Shown piece by piece: positions 1-7,375 of a stretch of 64,000 nucleotides of DNA. Source of the DNA: Maribacter polysiphoniae (GTDB lineage: Bacteria; Bacteroidota; Bacteroidia; Flavobacteriales; Flavobacteriaceae); assembly GCF_003148665.1 (NCBI RefSeq), contig NZ_QGGQ01000008.1:2566-66565 (forward strand), read 5' to 3'. Numbering within the stretch: the first letter of the stretch is position 1; every line of letters begins with the position of its first letter. The notes beneath the pieces are model-generated. The model did no database searches, was not told the DNA's origin, and saw only the letters and a program-made list of their open reading frames with translations. A program made the translations under genes and the position numbers.

Positions 1-1927
1 TGTAAACGAAACAGACATCGCTGCCAATAAAGCGGCGATAACCTCCAACGATTCCGACATTGCAAACAATGCCGCAGCCATCACCGCACACAATACGGCC
101 GATGGGGATTTAAGTGCTACAAACGAACTTACTGATTTAAAATTGGATGCTTCGAATATACTTACACTTACCAATCCTGCCACTGGCTCGAATCAAGTGG
201 ATCTATCTGGTTTTGTTTCTTCTGATAATCAATATCCAGATAAATTTGCATTGAATGGAACTTTTCTGGAATTATCCTTAATTCGGGATGGACTTTCGGA
301 TCGAACCGTTAACTTGGATGGTACTTTTGCTACCGATGCACAAGTAAGTACACAGATCAGCAATGCCATTACGGCTTCTGAAGCATTGGATTATGATAAA
401 GTAATCGGGAATGAATCTGTTACTGCCTTAACTTTTGATGGAACTAATTTAACGTTAGAACAAGATGGTGCAGCAAATAAGACTGTAAATTTAAGTTCTG
501 TGAGTTCTGACAATCAATATCCAGATAAATTTGCATTGAATGGAACTTTTCTGGAATTATCCTTAATTCGGGATGGCCTTTCTGACCGTACAGTTAACTT
601 GGATGGTACATTTGCAACCGATGCACAAGTCAGCACAGCGATTGCGGCTTCTGAAGCACTAGATAATGATAAAAGTGCAACGAACGAACTATCTGATTTA
701 AAATTGGATGCTTCGAACATACTTACACTTACCAATCCTGCTACTGGCACGAATCAAGTGGATTTATCTGGTTTGGTCTCTTCGGATGATCAACAAGTTG
801 AATTATTCGCTTTCAATGGATCCACTTTTGAATTATTATTGGGAATTGAAAATGATGCAACGACCAGGGTAGCAAATTTATCATCCTTACATGCTGACGG
901 TACTGAAACAAAAGTTGTTGCAGGGGATTCCAATATAATTGTGACAGGCGATGGTTCCTCAACTTCACCTTATGGTATTTATAATAATTTTACCGAAGTT
1001 GATGGAAGTATTTCCAACGAAATTCAGGATTTACAATTTTCCAGTGGTGTCATCTCATTAACAAACGACCCAGATGCCACTACCATAGACCTTAGCGCAT
1101 ACGACGATAATGCCGCAGACGATTTTGACGGGGAATGGACCAGCTTAAACAACATTCCAGCGGATATCGCTGATGGTGATAATGATACACAATATACGGC
1201 CGGAACTGGTATCAACCTTTCAGGAACCGAGTTCTCTGTCAACAACTTAGCCGGTGATGTTACAGGACCTACAAATGCCACTGTAATTGCCGATGGGGCA
1301 ATTGTTGGTGGTGCAGGAGGTAAAATCGCGGATAATTCGATTACCGCATCCGATCTTGCCCCTAATTCTGTTAATGCATCGGAAATCAATGCAAATGCAG
1401 TAGGCACCTCAGAACTTAAAGTTGATGCCGTAGAGACCGAAAATATAAAGGACGCCAATGTTACTCCCGTTAAAATTGAACCGGGAAGCAATAATCAAGT
1501 ATTGGTTACAAACAGTTCTGGAAACGTAGCCTGGGAAGACCAAACTTCGAATACGGTTGGTGCTGAGACCAACAATAGTATTTCCGCTGGAGCTAACGGT
1601 GGTGCATTTTATGAGAGTCCGATCAAGGCCTTCGGGAAAATATCTTCCGGTGGTGGAGTGACCAAAGCAACTGCAGGAGTTACGGCTACAAGAATAAGTA
1701 CAGGTCGTTACCGGGTAACATTGCCAACGGGTGCTGTATCCGATGCCGACTATATCATTCAATTGACTCAGCCTGGAAGAGGTGGGGCCGGTAATGATGA
1801 CCCGGGTATCTCCTACTCCAACCAAACCGCAACAAGTTTTGAGGTTATCATTGGGGACAATGACAATGGCGGTACGGACAGAAGTCGATTTGATTCGGAA
1901 TTTATGTTTACAATTTTAGATTTATAA
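1..1927 (+). CDS. Repeat-rich fibre-like surface protein (5' partial)
   Basis: The frame is open from base 2 to the stop at 1927, so the true start lies outside the window; about 641 residues are visible. The protein is rich in Asn, Asp, Thr and Ser, with few charged clusters and no membrane segment, and its short periodic beta-strand-like phrases resemble bacterial or phage fibre shafts. A 44-residue unit (221-352) recurs unchanged at 506-637, and a 35-residue unit (122-226) recurs at 683-787. The visible N-terminal part is Ala/Asn-rich with spaced 'NN/AAI' phrases. The last 105 or so residues look like a globular beta-sandwich tip (GRYRVTLPTG phrase). No T9SS C-terminal sorting domain is visible. 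The next secreted-protein gene starts 7 bp downstream, suggesting an operon. The function as an adhesin or appendage is inferred; I do not recognise a named family. Confidence 0.8.
   Translation, partial: VNETDIAANKAAITSNDSDIANNAAAITAHNTADGDLSATNELTDLKLDASNILTLTNPATGSNQVDLSGFVSSDNQYPDKFALNGTFLELSLIRDGLSDRTVNLDGTFATDAQVSTQISNAITASEALDYDKVIGNESVTALTFDGTNLTLEQDGAANKTVNLSSVSSDNQYPDKFALNGTFLELSLIRDGLSDRTVNLDGTFATDAQVSTAIAASEALDNDKSATNELSDLKLDASNILTLTNPATGTNQVDLSGLVSSDDQQVELFAFNGSTFELLLGIENDATTRVANLSSLHADGTETKVVAGDSNIIVTGDGSSTSPYGIYNNFTEVDGSISNEIQDLQFSSGVISLTNDPDATTIDLSAYDDNAADDFDGEWTSLNNIPADIADGDNDTQYTAGTGINLSGTEFSVNNLAGDVTGPTNATVIADGAIVGGAGGKIADNSITASDLAPNSVNASEINANAVGTSELKVDAVETENIKDANVTPVKIEPGSNNQVLVTNSSGNVAWEDQTSNTVGAETNNSISAGANGGAFYESPIKAFGKISSGGGVTKATAGVTATRISTGRYRVTLPTGAVSDADYIIQLTQPGRGGAGNDDPGISYSNQTATSFEVIIGDNDNGGTDRSRFDSEFMFTILDL
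221..637 (+). repeat. Tandem-spaced 132-bp coding repeat (two copies)
   Basis: Copies lie at 221-352 and 506-637, offset 285 bp and in frame. They encode 44 identical residues, starting SDNQYPDKFALNG and ending DAQVST. I count ten nucleotide differences, all in third codon positions and all synonymous. A second in-frame pair (122-226 and 683-787) encodes 35 residues with three replacements. Confidence 0.93.
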
Positions 1928-1934
1928 TAAGAAT

Positions 1935-3386
1935 ATGAAAAAACAATTTCTACTTTTTACTTTACTTCTCATTACTGGTTTTTCCTATGGGCAGATTGAA
2001 AGCGGTCTTTTATTTGGCCTTACCAAAGGGACGACTGCCGAGATCAATGCCATTAGCGGAATGGAAGAAGGACAGATGCTCTATAATACCGATACACAGG
2101 AAATTTACGTTTACGATGGCTCCGCATGGGTAAAATCCTCAAATTCCAATTGGTTACAAAATGGCAATACCTCTAGTAACGGTTCTTTCCTCGGTACGAC
2201 CAATGATGTGGCAATGGATATAAAATCGAACAACATAAGCATGCTGCAATTCGGTAGAAGACAAACCTTGGGCCTTACCCAATCGTATCCGGATTACAAT
2301 GACAATGACCAATACCTGACCTACGTTAAAGGTAACAACGGAACCTCAGCCTTACAATTTCAGGCAGATGCCGCCGATTTTTACAAACCCATGTTCTTTA
2401 CCGACTCTAATGGTAACTTCAGGTTAAAAGGAAGTGCCGCCCAAACCGATTTATTTGAAATAGGTTCTACGGGCACGTCCAATAACGGGGAAGTCGAATT
2501 CATTATCGGTGATGATGGGGCAGAACCTTTCGTATTCAAAAGATATGACTATAGGGACCAATTAAAAAAGGAATTGTTTCGCATACAAGGTAGTTCCAAC
2601 GCACAAACTGCAAAACCAAGGGTAGGCATCAATACGGGCCAATTGGCAAATTCAACCTTGGAAGTCAATGGATCGGTCGCAACGGCCATTGCCTCACCGA
2701 GCTCAAGTTTAACCTTGGATGAAACACACCACACGGTTATCATTACTTCAAACAGTAGTATTACGCTACCCGCAGCCAATTCCTGCGAGGGTAGAACCTA
2801 TATTGTCAAAAACACCTACGGTAGCGCCATCAATATTTCGACTTATGTTGATAATACCGGGACAAATTCGACCTCTGTTCCATCGAATAGTGTGGTACAG
2901 TTACAAAGTAACGGCAGTGTATGGCACTCCGTTACCCCAGGCACTCCAACCATAACCTATTCCCAAACCTTTTCGGGTAGGGCCTATTTTTACAATAACA
3001 CATGGTACTCCCCTAACCAAACCTATGGCCTCGGTTTATATTGGAATCAAAGCCATGGTACAAGTAGCTCTCCAAGTTATAACACCACGGGTTTAGCAGG
3101 TTTGCCCATCACACGAAATGAGACCCTTATTAAATTTGTGATGAAGAATGATTTTAATGGAAATCCTTCCGGAACCCAATACATAAACTTATCAGTGCTT
3201 AGGAATGGGTCTTTTATTAACATAGGAACCTATACAATTACCGGAGGTAGTACCAATATAACTATGAGTAATCAAGATGTAAATTTCGAACTACAGGAAA
3301 ACGACCTATTGGTTTGGGCCTGTAGAAGCATAAGCGGTATCAATCGATTTTCATACGCATCAATAACTTTTGAATTTGGCTATTAA
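1935..3386 (+). CDS. Secreted fibre/tail-fibre-like protein
   Basis: The 483-residue product starts with a Sec signal peptide (MKKQFLLFTLLLITGFSYGQ, cleavage near residue 19-20). After it comes a phrase common in flavobacterial surface proteins (GQMLYNTDTQEIYVYDGSAW, about residues 47-66). The middle contains a 'STLEVNGSVA' phrase typical of Bacteroidota fibre proteins (about residues 240-250), and the C-terminal 140 or so residues are Tyr/Asn/Ser-rich and probably form a beta-sandwich head. No catalytic motif, lipobox or T9SS sorting domain is visible. It sits 7 bp after the repeat protein gene and 4 bp before a T9SS cargo gene, which suggests the three are made together. The structural role at the cell surface is inferred from composition and context. 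Confidence 0.8.
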   Translation: MKKQFLLFTLLLITGFSYGQIESGLLFGLTKGTTAEINAISGMEEGQMLYNTDTQEIYVYDGSAWVKSSNSNWLQNGNTSSNGSFLGTTNDVAMDIKSNNISMLQFGRRQTLGLTQSYPDYNDNDQYLTYVKGNNGTSALQFQADAADFYKPMFFTDSNGNFRLKGSAAQTDLFEIGSTGTSNNGEVEFIIGDDGAEPFVFKRYDYRDQLKKELFRIQGSSNAQTAKPRVGINTGQLANSTLEVNGSVATAIASPSSSLTLDETHHTVIITSNSSITLPAANSCEGRTYIVKNTYGSAINISTYVDNTGTNSTSVPSNSVVQLQSNGSVWHSVTPGTPTITYSQTFSGRAYFYNNTWYSPNQTYGLGLYWNQSHGTSSSPSYNTTGLAGLPITRNETLIKFVMKNDFNGNPSGTQYINLSVLRNGSFINIGTYTITGGSTNITMSNQDVNFELQENDLLVWACRSISGINRFSYASITFEFGY

Positions 3387-3390
3387 ATAA

Positions 3391-4566
3391 ATGGATAAAT
3401 ACCAAACAATGAGGATTGCACTTATCATGTTTTTTGCTTTTAACCTGGCTTTGTCACAAGATGCCGTGCATAACTATGGCGCCATGCAAATACATGGTTC
3501 CACCATGGTCGGTTTTCATATGGATCTGATCAATGACGGTGACTTTGACCAAAATTCAGGGTTGGTAGGTTTTTATGGTTTTGACAAATCGATTATCGTT
3601 TCCGGTAGTCGTATTCCGGTATTCTACGATGCCGAAATCGCCGTGGATAACGGTTTGTATCTAAACACCCAAATAGATGTGACCAACAACGTGAACTTAG
3701 TCGTTGGCGACGTTATTACCCCAAGGATCAACACCGATGTATTTACCAATTTTATGGAAAATGCCTTCTATGTGGGTGAGAATGACGTATCCTTAATCGA
3801 TGGATATGCCGCCTTTACCAACAAGGACAGTTTTACCTTTCCCGTGGGGGATGATGAAAGGTTAAGGCCTTTAAGTATCACTTCCGAAAAAATTGACCCA
3901 CTCGTTAAATGCGCCTATTTTTTTGAAGACCCCAACTCCCCTTCCGTTTTTGCGAAGAGTTTTGAAACCGAGAAAATTGCCTCCGAGTATATGTCGGTGA
4001 GCGATAAGGAATATTGGAATTTGGAAGGCGAGGTATTGACCACCGTAACCTTAACCTGGGATGAATATAGCAATATTGGTTCCTTGGCAGAATTTCTTGG
4101 AGACCTGAAGGTTGTGGGCTGGAGCAAAGAACAGGACGAATGGGTAAATCTGGGAAACACCAATGTTGAAGGAGGCCTTGTACGTGGATCGGTCACCTCT
4201 GCCCCCTTTCTACCCAATGACTATGAAATATTGACCCTGGGGGGTAATGCCGACATCGTGGAAAAATTTGACACCGTTGAACTTGATAATTATTACATGA
4301 CTCCTAACGGGGATGGCAAAAACGATTATTTGGTCCTTGATGGGATTGAGGTTTCGCCCAACAATTCCTTGCAGATATTCAATAGATACGGAGTACTGGT
4401 CTATTCCAAGGAAGACTACAACAATGAGTTCAATGGTATTTCGAATAGAGAATCGGTAATTTCCCGTGATAAAGGATTGGCCACGGGTATTTATTTCTAC
4501 ATCATTACCATGCATGATTTAAAACAGCGCCACCAAGGATATCTTTATCTTTCCCTGAAACAATAA
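3391..4566 (+). CDS. T9SS type B sorting-domain (CHU_C) surface protein
   Basis: The 391-residue product carries an N-terminal signal peptide (cleavage near AFNLALSQ); a second in-frame ATG at 3409 would give a more compact signal. The last 90 or so residues match the gliding motility-associated C-terminal domain used for T9SS type B sorting: YMTPNGDGKNDYLVLDG, then LQIFNRYGVLVY, then GIYFYIITM. That domain directs export across the outer membrane by the type IX secretion system. The preceding region is a beta-rich ectodomain with no recognised catalytic motif. As the last gene of the three-gene module it may anchor or accompany the two upstream fibre-like proteins, which lack such a domain. 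Family assignment of the C-terminus is secure; the role is inferred. Confidence 0.85.
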   Translation: MDKYQTMRIALIMFFAFNLALSQDAVHNYGAMQIHGSTMVGFHMDLINDGDFDQNSGLVGFYGFDKSIIVSGSRIPVFYDAEIAVDNGLYLNTQIDVTNNVNLVVGDVITPRINTDVFTNFMENAFYVGENDVSLIDGYAAFTNKDSFTFPVGDDERLRPLSITSEKIDPLVKCAYFFEDPNSPSVFAKSFETEKIASEYMSVSDKEYWNLEGEVLTTVTLTWDEYSNIGSLAEFLGDLKVVGWSKEQDEWVNLGNTNVEGGLVRGSVTSAPFLPNDYEILTLGGNADIVEKFDTVELDNYYMTPNGDGKNDYLVLDGIEVSPNNSLQIFNRYGVLVYSKEDYNNEFNGISNRESVISRDKGLATGIYFYIITMHDLKQRHQGYLYLSLKQ

Positions 4567-4674
4567 TCATACCTTGACAAAGATCGAATAAATGCCTATA
4601 TCAAGGTGGGGTTTTGGAAGAACACCTACGATTTGTTTAATTTTAGCGTATTGAAAATCAGCGTCATCCTTAAA

Positions 4675-4700
4675 AAACATAAAAGGTCTTGCCTTTTAAA
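4675..4700 (+). terminator. Weak hairpin after the fibre module
   Basis: A 6-bp stem (AAAAGG/CCTTTT, 4681-4697) with A-rich and T-rich flanks lies 115 bp after the stop of the T9SS cargo gene. It could terminate the three-gene transcript, but the stem is short. The rest of 4567-4795 shows no gene. Confidence 0.3.
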
Positions 4701-4795
4701 ACATCAAAACGCGATAAATTACGTTATAGGTATAGAATGGCAGCATATTTGCAAGTAGCCTTTCAATAAATACCGTGGATTAAATCTAAAAAAAC

Positions 4796-5536
4796 ATGAA
4801 AAGAAGATCATTCATAAAAAAAAGTAGCGTTTCTGGATTGGCCTTGGCCTTGGCCCCATCACTAATGGTTGCCAAAGACCGTGAATTGGAATATTCCGTA
4901 TTGGAATTAATGGGAAAGGAAGATATTCAGTTATATGGGGAAGGTATTAACCTTAGAAAGGAAGCCCATGACGCCTTTTTGGCCATGAAAAAAGCTGCTT
5001 ACAGTGATGGGATTGATCTGAAAATCGTTTCCAGCTATCGCAGTTTTGATCGTCAGGAGTTGATCTGGGAGCGTAAATACATCAAGTATACCGAAGACAA
5101 AGGCATGGATCCTCTTACCGCCATTGAGAAAATTATAGAGTATTCGACCATTCCCGGTACCAGTAGACATCACTGGGGAACCGACATCGATATTATTGAT
5201 GGGTACCGTAAGACCAATGGGGATGTGCTGGTTCCTGAAAAATTTGAAGCAGGTGGACCTTTTGAGGATTTTAAAAAATGGATGGATGGCAATGCCAACA
5301 AATTCGATTTCCATATCGTATATACCAAAGACCCTAAACGAAGAGGGTTTAAATACGAACCTTGGCATTACAGTTATGCCCCAATTTCCGTCCCCATGTT
5401 GACCGCTTACCGAAGGTTGAATATTGTACAGCTTTTACGGGAAGAGGAATTCTACGGTAGCGAACATTTTACCACAGGATTTATCAAAAATTACTTGAGA
5501 AATAATATTCTGGACATAAACACCGCACTTCTATAG
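4796..5536 (+). CDS. M15 family D-alanyl-D-alanine carboxypeptidase (VanY-like), Tat-exported
   Basis: The 246-residue product has zinc-peptidase M15B signatures: SSYRSF near residue 79, SRHHWGTDID at 123-132 (His and Asp zinc ligands), and EPWHY at 188-192 (catalytic Glu and third zinc ligand). Enzymes of this family trim the terminal D-Ala of peptidoglycan stem peptides or hydrolyse related D-Ala peptides in the periplasm. The N-terminus MKRRSFIKK followed by a hydrophobic Ala/Leu stretch is a twin-arginine signal, implying export in folded, metal-loaded form. It is monocistronic or paired with the M48 gene 39 bp downstream. Substrate is not determined by sequence. Confidence 0.88.
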   Translation: MKRRSFIKKSSVSGLALALAPSLMVAKDRELEYSVLELMGKEDIQLYGEGINLRKEAHDAFLAMKKAAYSDGIDLKIVSSYRSFDRQELIWERKYIKYTEDKGMDPLTAIEKIIEYSTIPGTSRHHWGTDIDIIDGYRKTNGDVLVPEKFEAGGPFEDFKKWMDGNANKFDFHIVYTKDPKRRGFKYEPWHYSYAPISVPMLTAYRRLNIVQLLREEEFYGSEHFTTGFIKNYLRNNILDINTALL

Positions 5537-5575
5537 GTTTTTTATATATTGGGCCAACACTCAAAAACACTAACC

Positions 5576-6337
5576 ATGAGAAGAGGCAGTTGGAAAATAA
5601 GGATTTTTATAGGCTTGGCCATTGTGGCTTTTGCCTTTATCCAGAGATGTAGCAATAAGGAAGAAAATCCGTATACCGGCAGGGAACAGACCATTAACAT
5701 GACCTCTGAGCAGGAAATTGCCATTGGCGTGCAAAGTGCCCCTGAAATAGCCCAGCAACACGGCGGACTATACCCCGATGAGCGCCTACAGTCCTTTGTG
5801 GATTTTGTGGGTGAAAAATTAGTCGATAACAGCATCGCCCGGGAAACCCCCTATGAATATGATTTCCACTTATTGGCAGATGATCAAACCATAAATGCCT
5901 TCGCCCTACCCGGTGGTCAGGTCTTTATTACCTATGCCCTATTTTCACAACTGAACGAAGCCCAATTGGCGGGAGTCCTTGGTCATGAAATAGGACATGT
6001 CATCGGCAGGCATTCCGCAGAGCGCATTGCGGAGAGCAGTTTTTGGCAAACCATTACCATGGGAGCCTCCGTGGGTGCCGATGCAGGGGGTATCGTTGGC
6101 AGTATAGGACAGAACACCCTATTGAAAAATGGTCGTGGCGATGAGCTTGAAAGTGATGAACTTGGCGTTCTTTTCATGATAAATGCCGGCTATGACCCGA
6201 CCGAAATGATCGAGGTCATGAAAATTTTAAAAGCGGCTGCAGGACCCAATCGTGTACCTGAATTCCAAAGCTCCCACCCTGATCCGGAAAACCGTATCGA
6301 AAAAATACGGGAGGCCATAGCCAAATATGGCGGATAG
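5576..6337 (+). CDS. M48 family metalloprotease, membrane-anchored (LoiP/Oma1-like)
   Basis: The 253-residue product carries the zinc motif HEIGH at residues 137-141 and a third ligand Glu at about 192 in ELESDELG, both diagnostic of M48 peptidases. A single N-terminal hydrophobic segment (residues 8-22) ending near a Cys (residue 25) suggests anchoring in the inner membrane or, less likely, a lipoprotein, since IQRC is a poor lipobox. The catalytic part would face the periplasm and act in quality control of envelope proteins. I chose the ATG at 5576 over an upstream TTG at 5549 because it starts immediately before the basic MRRG and the membrane segment. Confidence 0.88.
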   Translation: MRRGSWKIRIFIGLAIVAFAFIQRCSNKEENPYTGREQTINMTSEQEIAIGVQSAPEIAQQHGGLYPDERLQSFVDFVGEKLVDNSIARETPYEYDFHLLADDQTINAFALPGGQVFITYALFSQLNEAQLAGVLGHEIGHVIGRHSAERIAESSFWQTITMGASVGADAGGIVGSIGQNTLLKNGRGDELESDELGVLFMINAGYDPTEMIEVMKILKAAAGPNRVPEFQSSHPDPENRIEKIREAIAKYGG

Positions 6338-6363
6338 CCTTTTCCAAAAAAAACATTATCCTG

Positions 6364-6393
6364 TTTGATTTACGCTTTATTTTAGTATCTTTG
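6364..6393 (+). promoter_or_regulatory. Bacteroidota promoter for the 55-aa gene
   Basis: TTTG at 6364-6367, an 18-bp spacer, then TATCTTTG at 6386-6393 fits the flavobacterial -33/-7 consensus (TTTG and TAnnTTTG) very well. Transcription would start near 6398, giving a 5' leader of about 70 nt before the ATG at 6470. Confidence 0.7.
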
Positions 6394-6469
6394 GTTTTCC
6401 CGTAAATCTTTATATCGCCTCAGATTTAACCCTTATAGCTTTGATTTATTATCACTTAAGCAAAACTAT

Positions 6470-6637
6470 ATGGGAACACTATTACATTTTAAGAACATTT
6501 ACACCGAAGCTTTTGAGAATTGCAAACCTGATTTTGTAGTATTACTCCTAAAAGCGTATTTCATTTTCTGCGTTTTAATGTTGACTATGGCTTTCTATGC
6601 TTTTATCTATAGGGTAGCTACAGGCTTTGATTTTTAA
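6470..6637 (+). CDS. 55-aa small membrane protein (DUF6747-like)
   Basis: An ATG at 6470 opens a 55-codon frame ending TAA at 6637. The product starts MGTLLHFKNIYTEAFENC, then has one hydrophobic helix (about residues 22-47, rich in Leu, Phe, Met, Tyr) and ends RVATGFDF. It resembles, from memory, a small flavobacterial family of unknown function (DUF6747); this should be verified by a profile search. A consensus promoter lies about 75 bp upstream and a strong terminator 46 bp downstream, so it is an independent transcription unit. An inner-membrane location is predicted. No function can be assigned. Confidence 0.75.
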   Translation: MGTLLHFKNIYTEAFENCKPDFVVLLLKAYFIFCVLMLTMAFYAFIYRVATGFDF

Positions 6638-6682
6638 ACTTCGAAGATTCACTCTTTTACTTGAACACTATTTGATGTGAAT

Positions 6683-6718
6683 AAAAAAACCATCCCGCCA
6701 GGCGGGATGGTTTTTTTT
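6683..6718. terminator. Strong bidirectional terminator
   Basis: A near-perfect inverted repeat (ACCATCCCGCC and GGCGGGATGGT) is flanked by an A7 run on the left and a T8 run on the right. It can end transcription of the 55-aa gene on the plus strand and of the ankyrin gene on the minus strand. Confidence 0.92.
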
Positions 6719-6735
6719 ATAGTTTAAACGATTCC

Positions 6736-7131
6736 TCAACTTTGCATTTCGGCATTGATCACCTCCAAGGCCTCCTTGGCATTGGAAAATTGCGCTATTT
6801 GCACAATGGAATGCCCTCTATTGCTTTTAATGCTCAAATCCGCCTCATTAGCGATCAAAACTTTCAATATCTCAACCTTGTTATAGCGGGCAGCGAACAT
6901 AGCCGGGGTCATACCCAATGATTTCTGGTTGACATCCTCTCCCATTGCAATTAACTTTTTCACTAAATCCAAGTCCCCTTTCACAATGGCCATACAAAAA
7001 GAATTGATTTCGGAATTTTTAATCGAAATAAGGTTCACATTCGAATTCCCATTTGTGTTATGATGGTTTGCCATCATAGCAGGAGCCGCGAGCATAAAAG
7101 CAGCGGCTGCAATTAAAATTGTTTTTCTCAT
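6736..7131 (-). CDS. Exported ankyrin-repeat protein
   Basis: The 131-residue product begins MRKTILIAAAAFMLAAPAMM, a Sec signal peptide cut near residue 21, so the mature protein is periplasmic or outer-membrane facing. Two to three ankyrin repeats follow: the phrases AIVKGDLDLVKKLIAMGEDVN, then GMTPAMFAARYNKVEILKVLIANEADL, then a final degenerate repeat. Ankyrin repeats bind protein partners. I chose the ATG at 7131 over more upstream in-frame starts (to 7290) because it directly precedes the signal peptide. The gene converges on the shared terminator at 6683-6718. The partner and process are unknown. Confidence 0.82.
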   Translation of the reverse strand: MRKTILIAAAAFMLAAPAMMANHHNTNGNSNVNLISIKNSEINSFCMAIVKGDLDLVKKLIAMGEDVNQKSLGMTPAMFAARYNKVEILKVLIANEADLSIKSNRGHSIVQIAQFSNAKEALEVINAEMQS

Positions 7132-7348
7132 GATGATTGTTTTTTTTACCGGATAGTATCCAGTAATGATTGATGATAAATTTATATTACTATATAAATA
7201 GAGACCCACAATGATGAAAATTGTTTCAGCTTCAACTGTTAAATAACGAAATTTTAACATTTTGATCATTGATGATCGCACTAACATCACCAGTGTACAA
7301 TGTTAAAAAAAGCCCCTGAAATAACTAGTTAAACTTATTGGATCACCG

Positions 7349-7356
7349 TATTTTTG
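7349..7356 (+). promoter_or_regulatory. -7 element of the gpmI promoter
   Basis: TATTTTTG matches TAnnTTTG and ends 19 bp before the gpmI ATG. No convincing -33 TTG at the right distance was seen. The 7132-7348 stretch between the divergent ankyrin gene and gpmI contains no gene. Confidence 0.55.
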
Positions 7357-7375
7357 CAGAACGAAATTATACATC

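Noticed and set aside
221-787. Spaced direct repeats as a possible CRISPR array
   Set aside because: Only two copies each of long in-frame coding repeats; spacing is not regular, there are no palindromic 25-40 bp repeats and no cas genes in the window.
1024-1825. Two overlapping open frames of 138 and 155 codons on the minus strand inside the fibre gene
   Set aside because: They mirror the low-complexity plus-strand repeat gene, have no promoter, signal or family features, and overlap each other. The plus frame runs uninterrupted across the same region.
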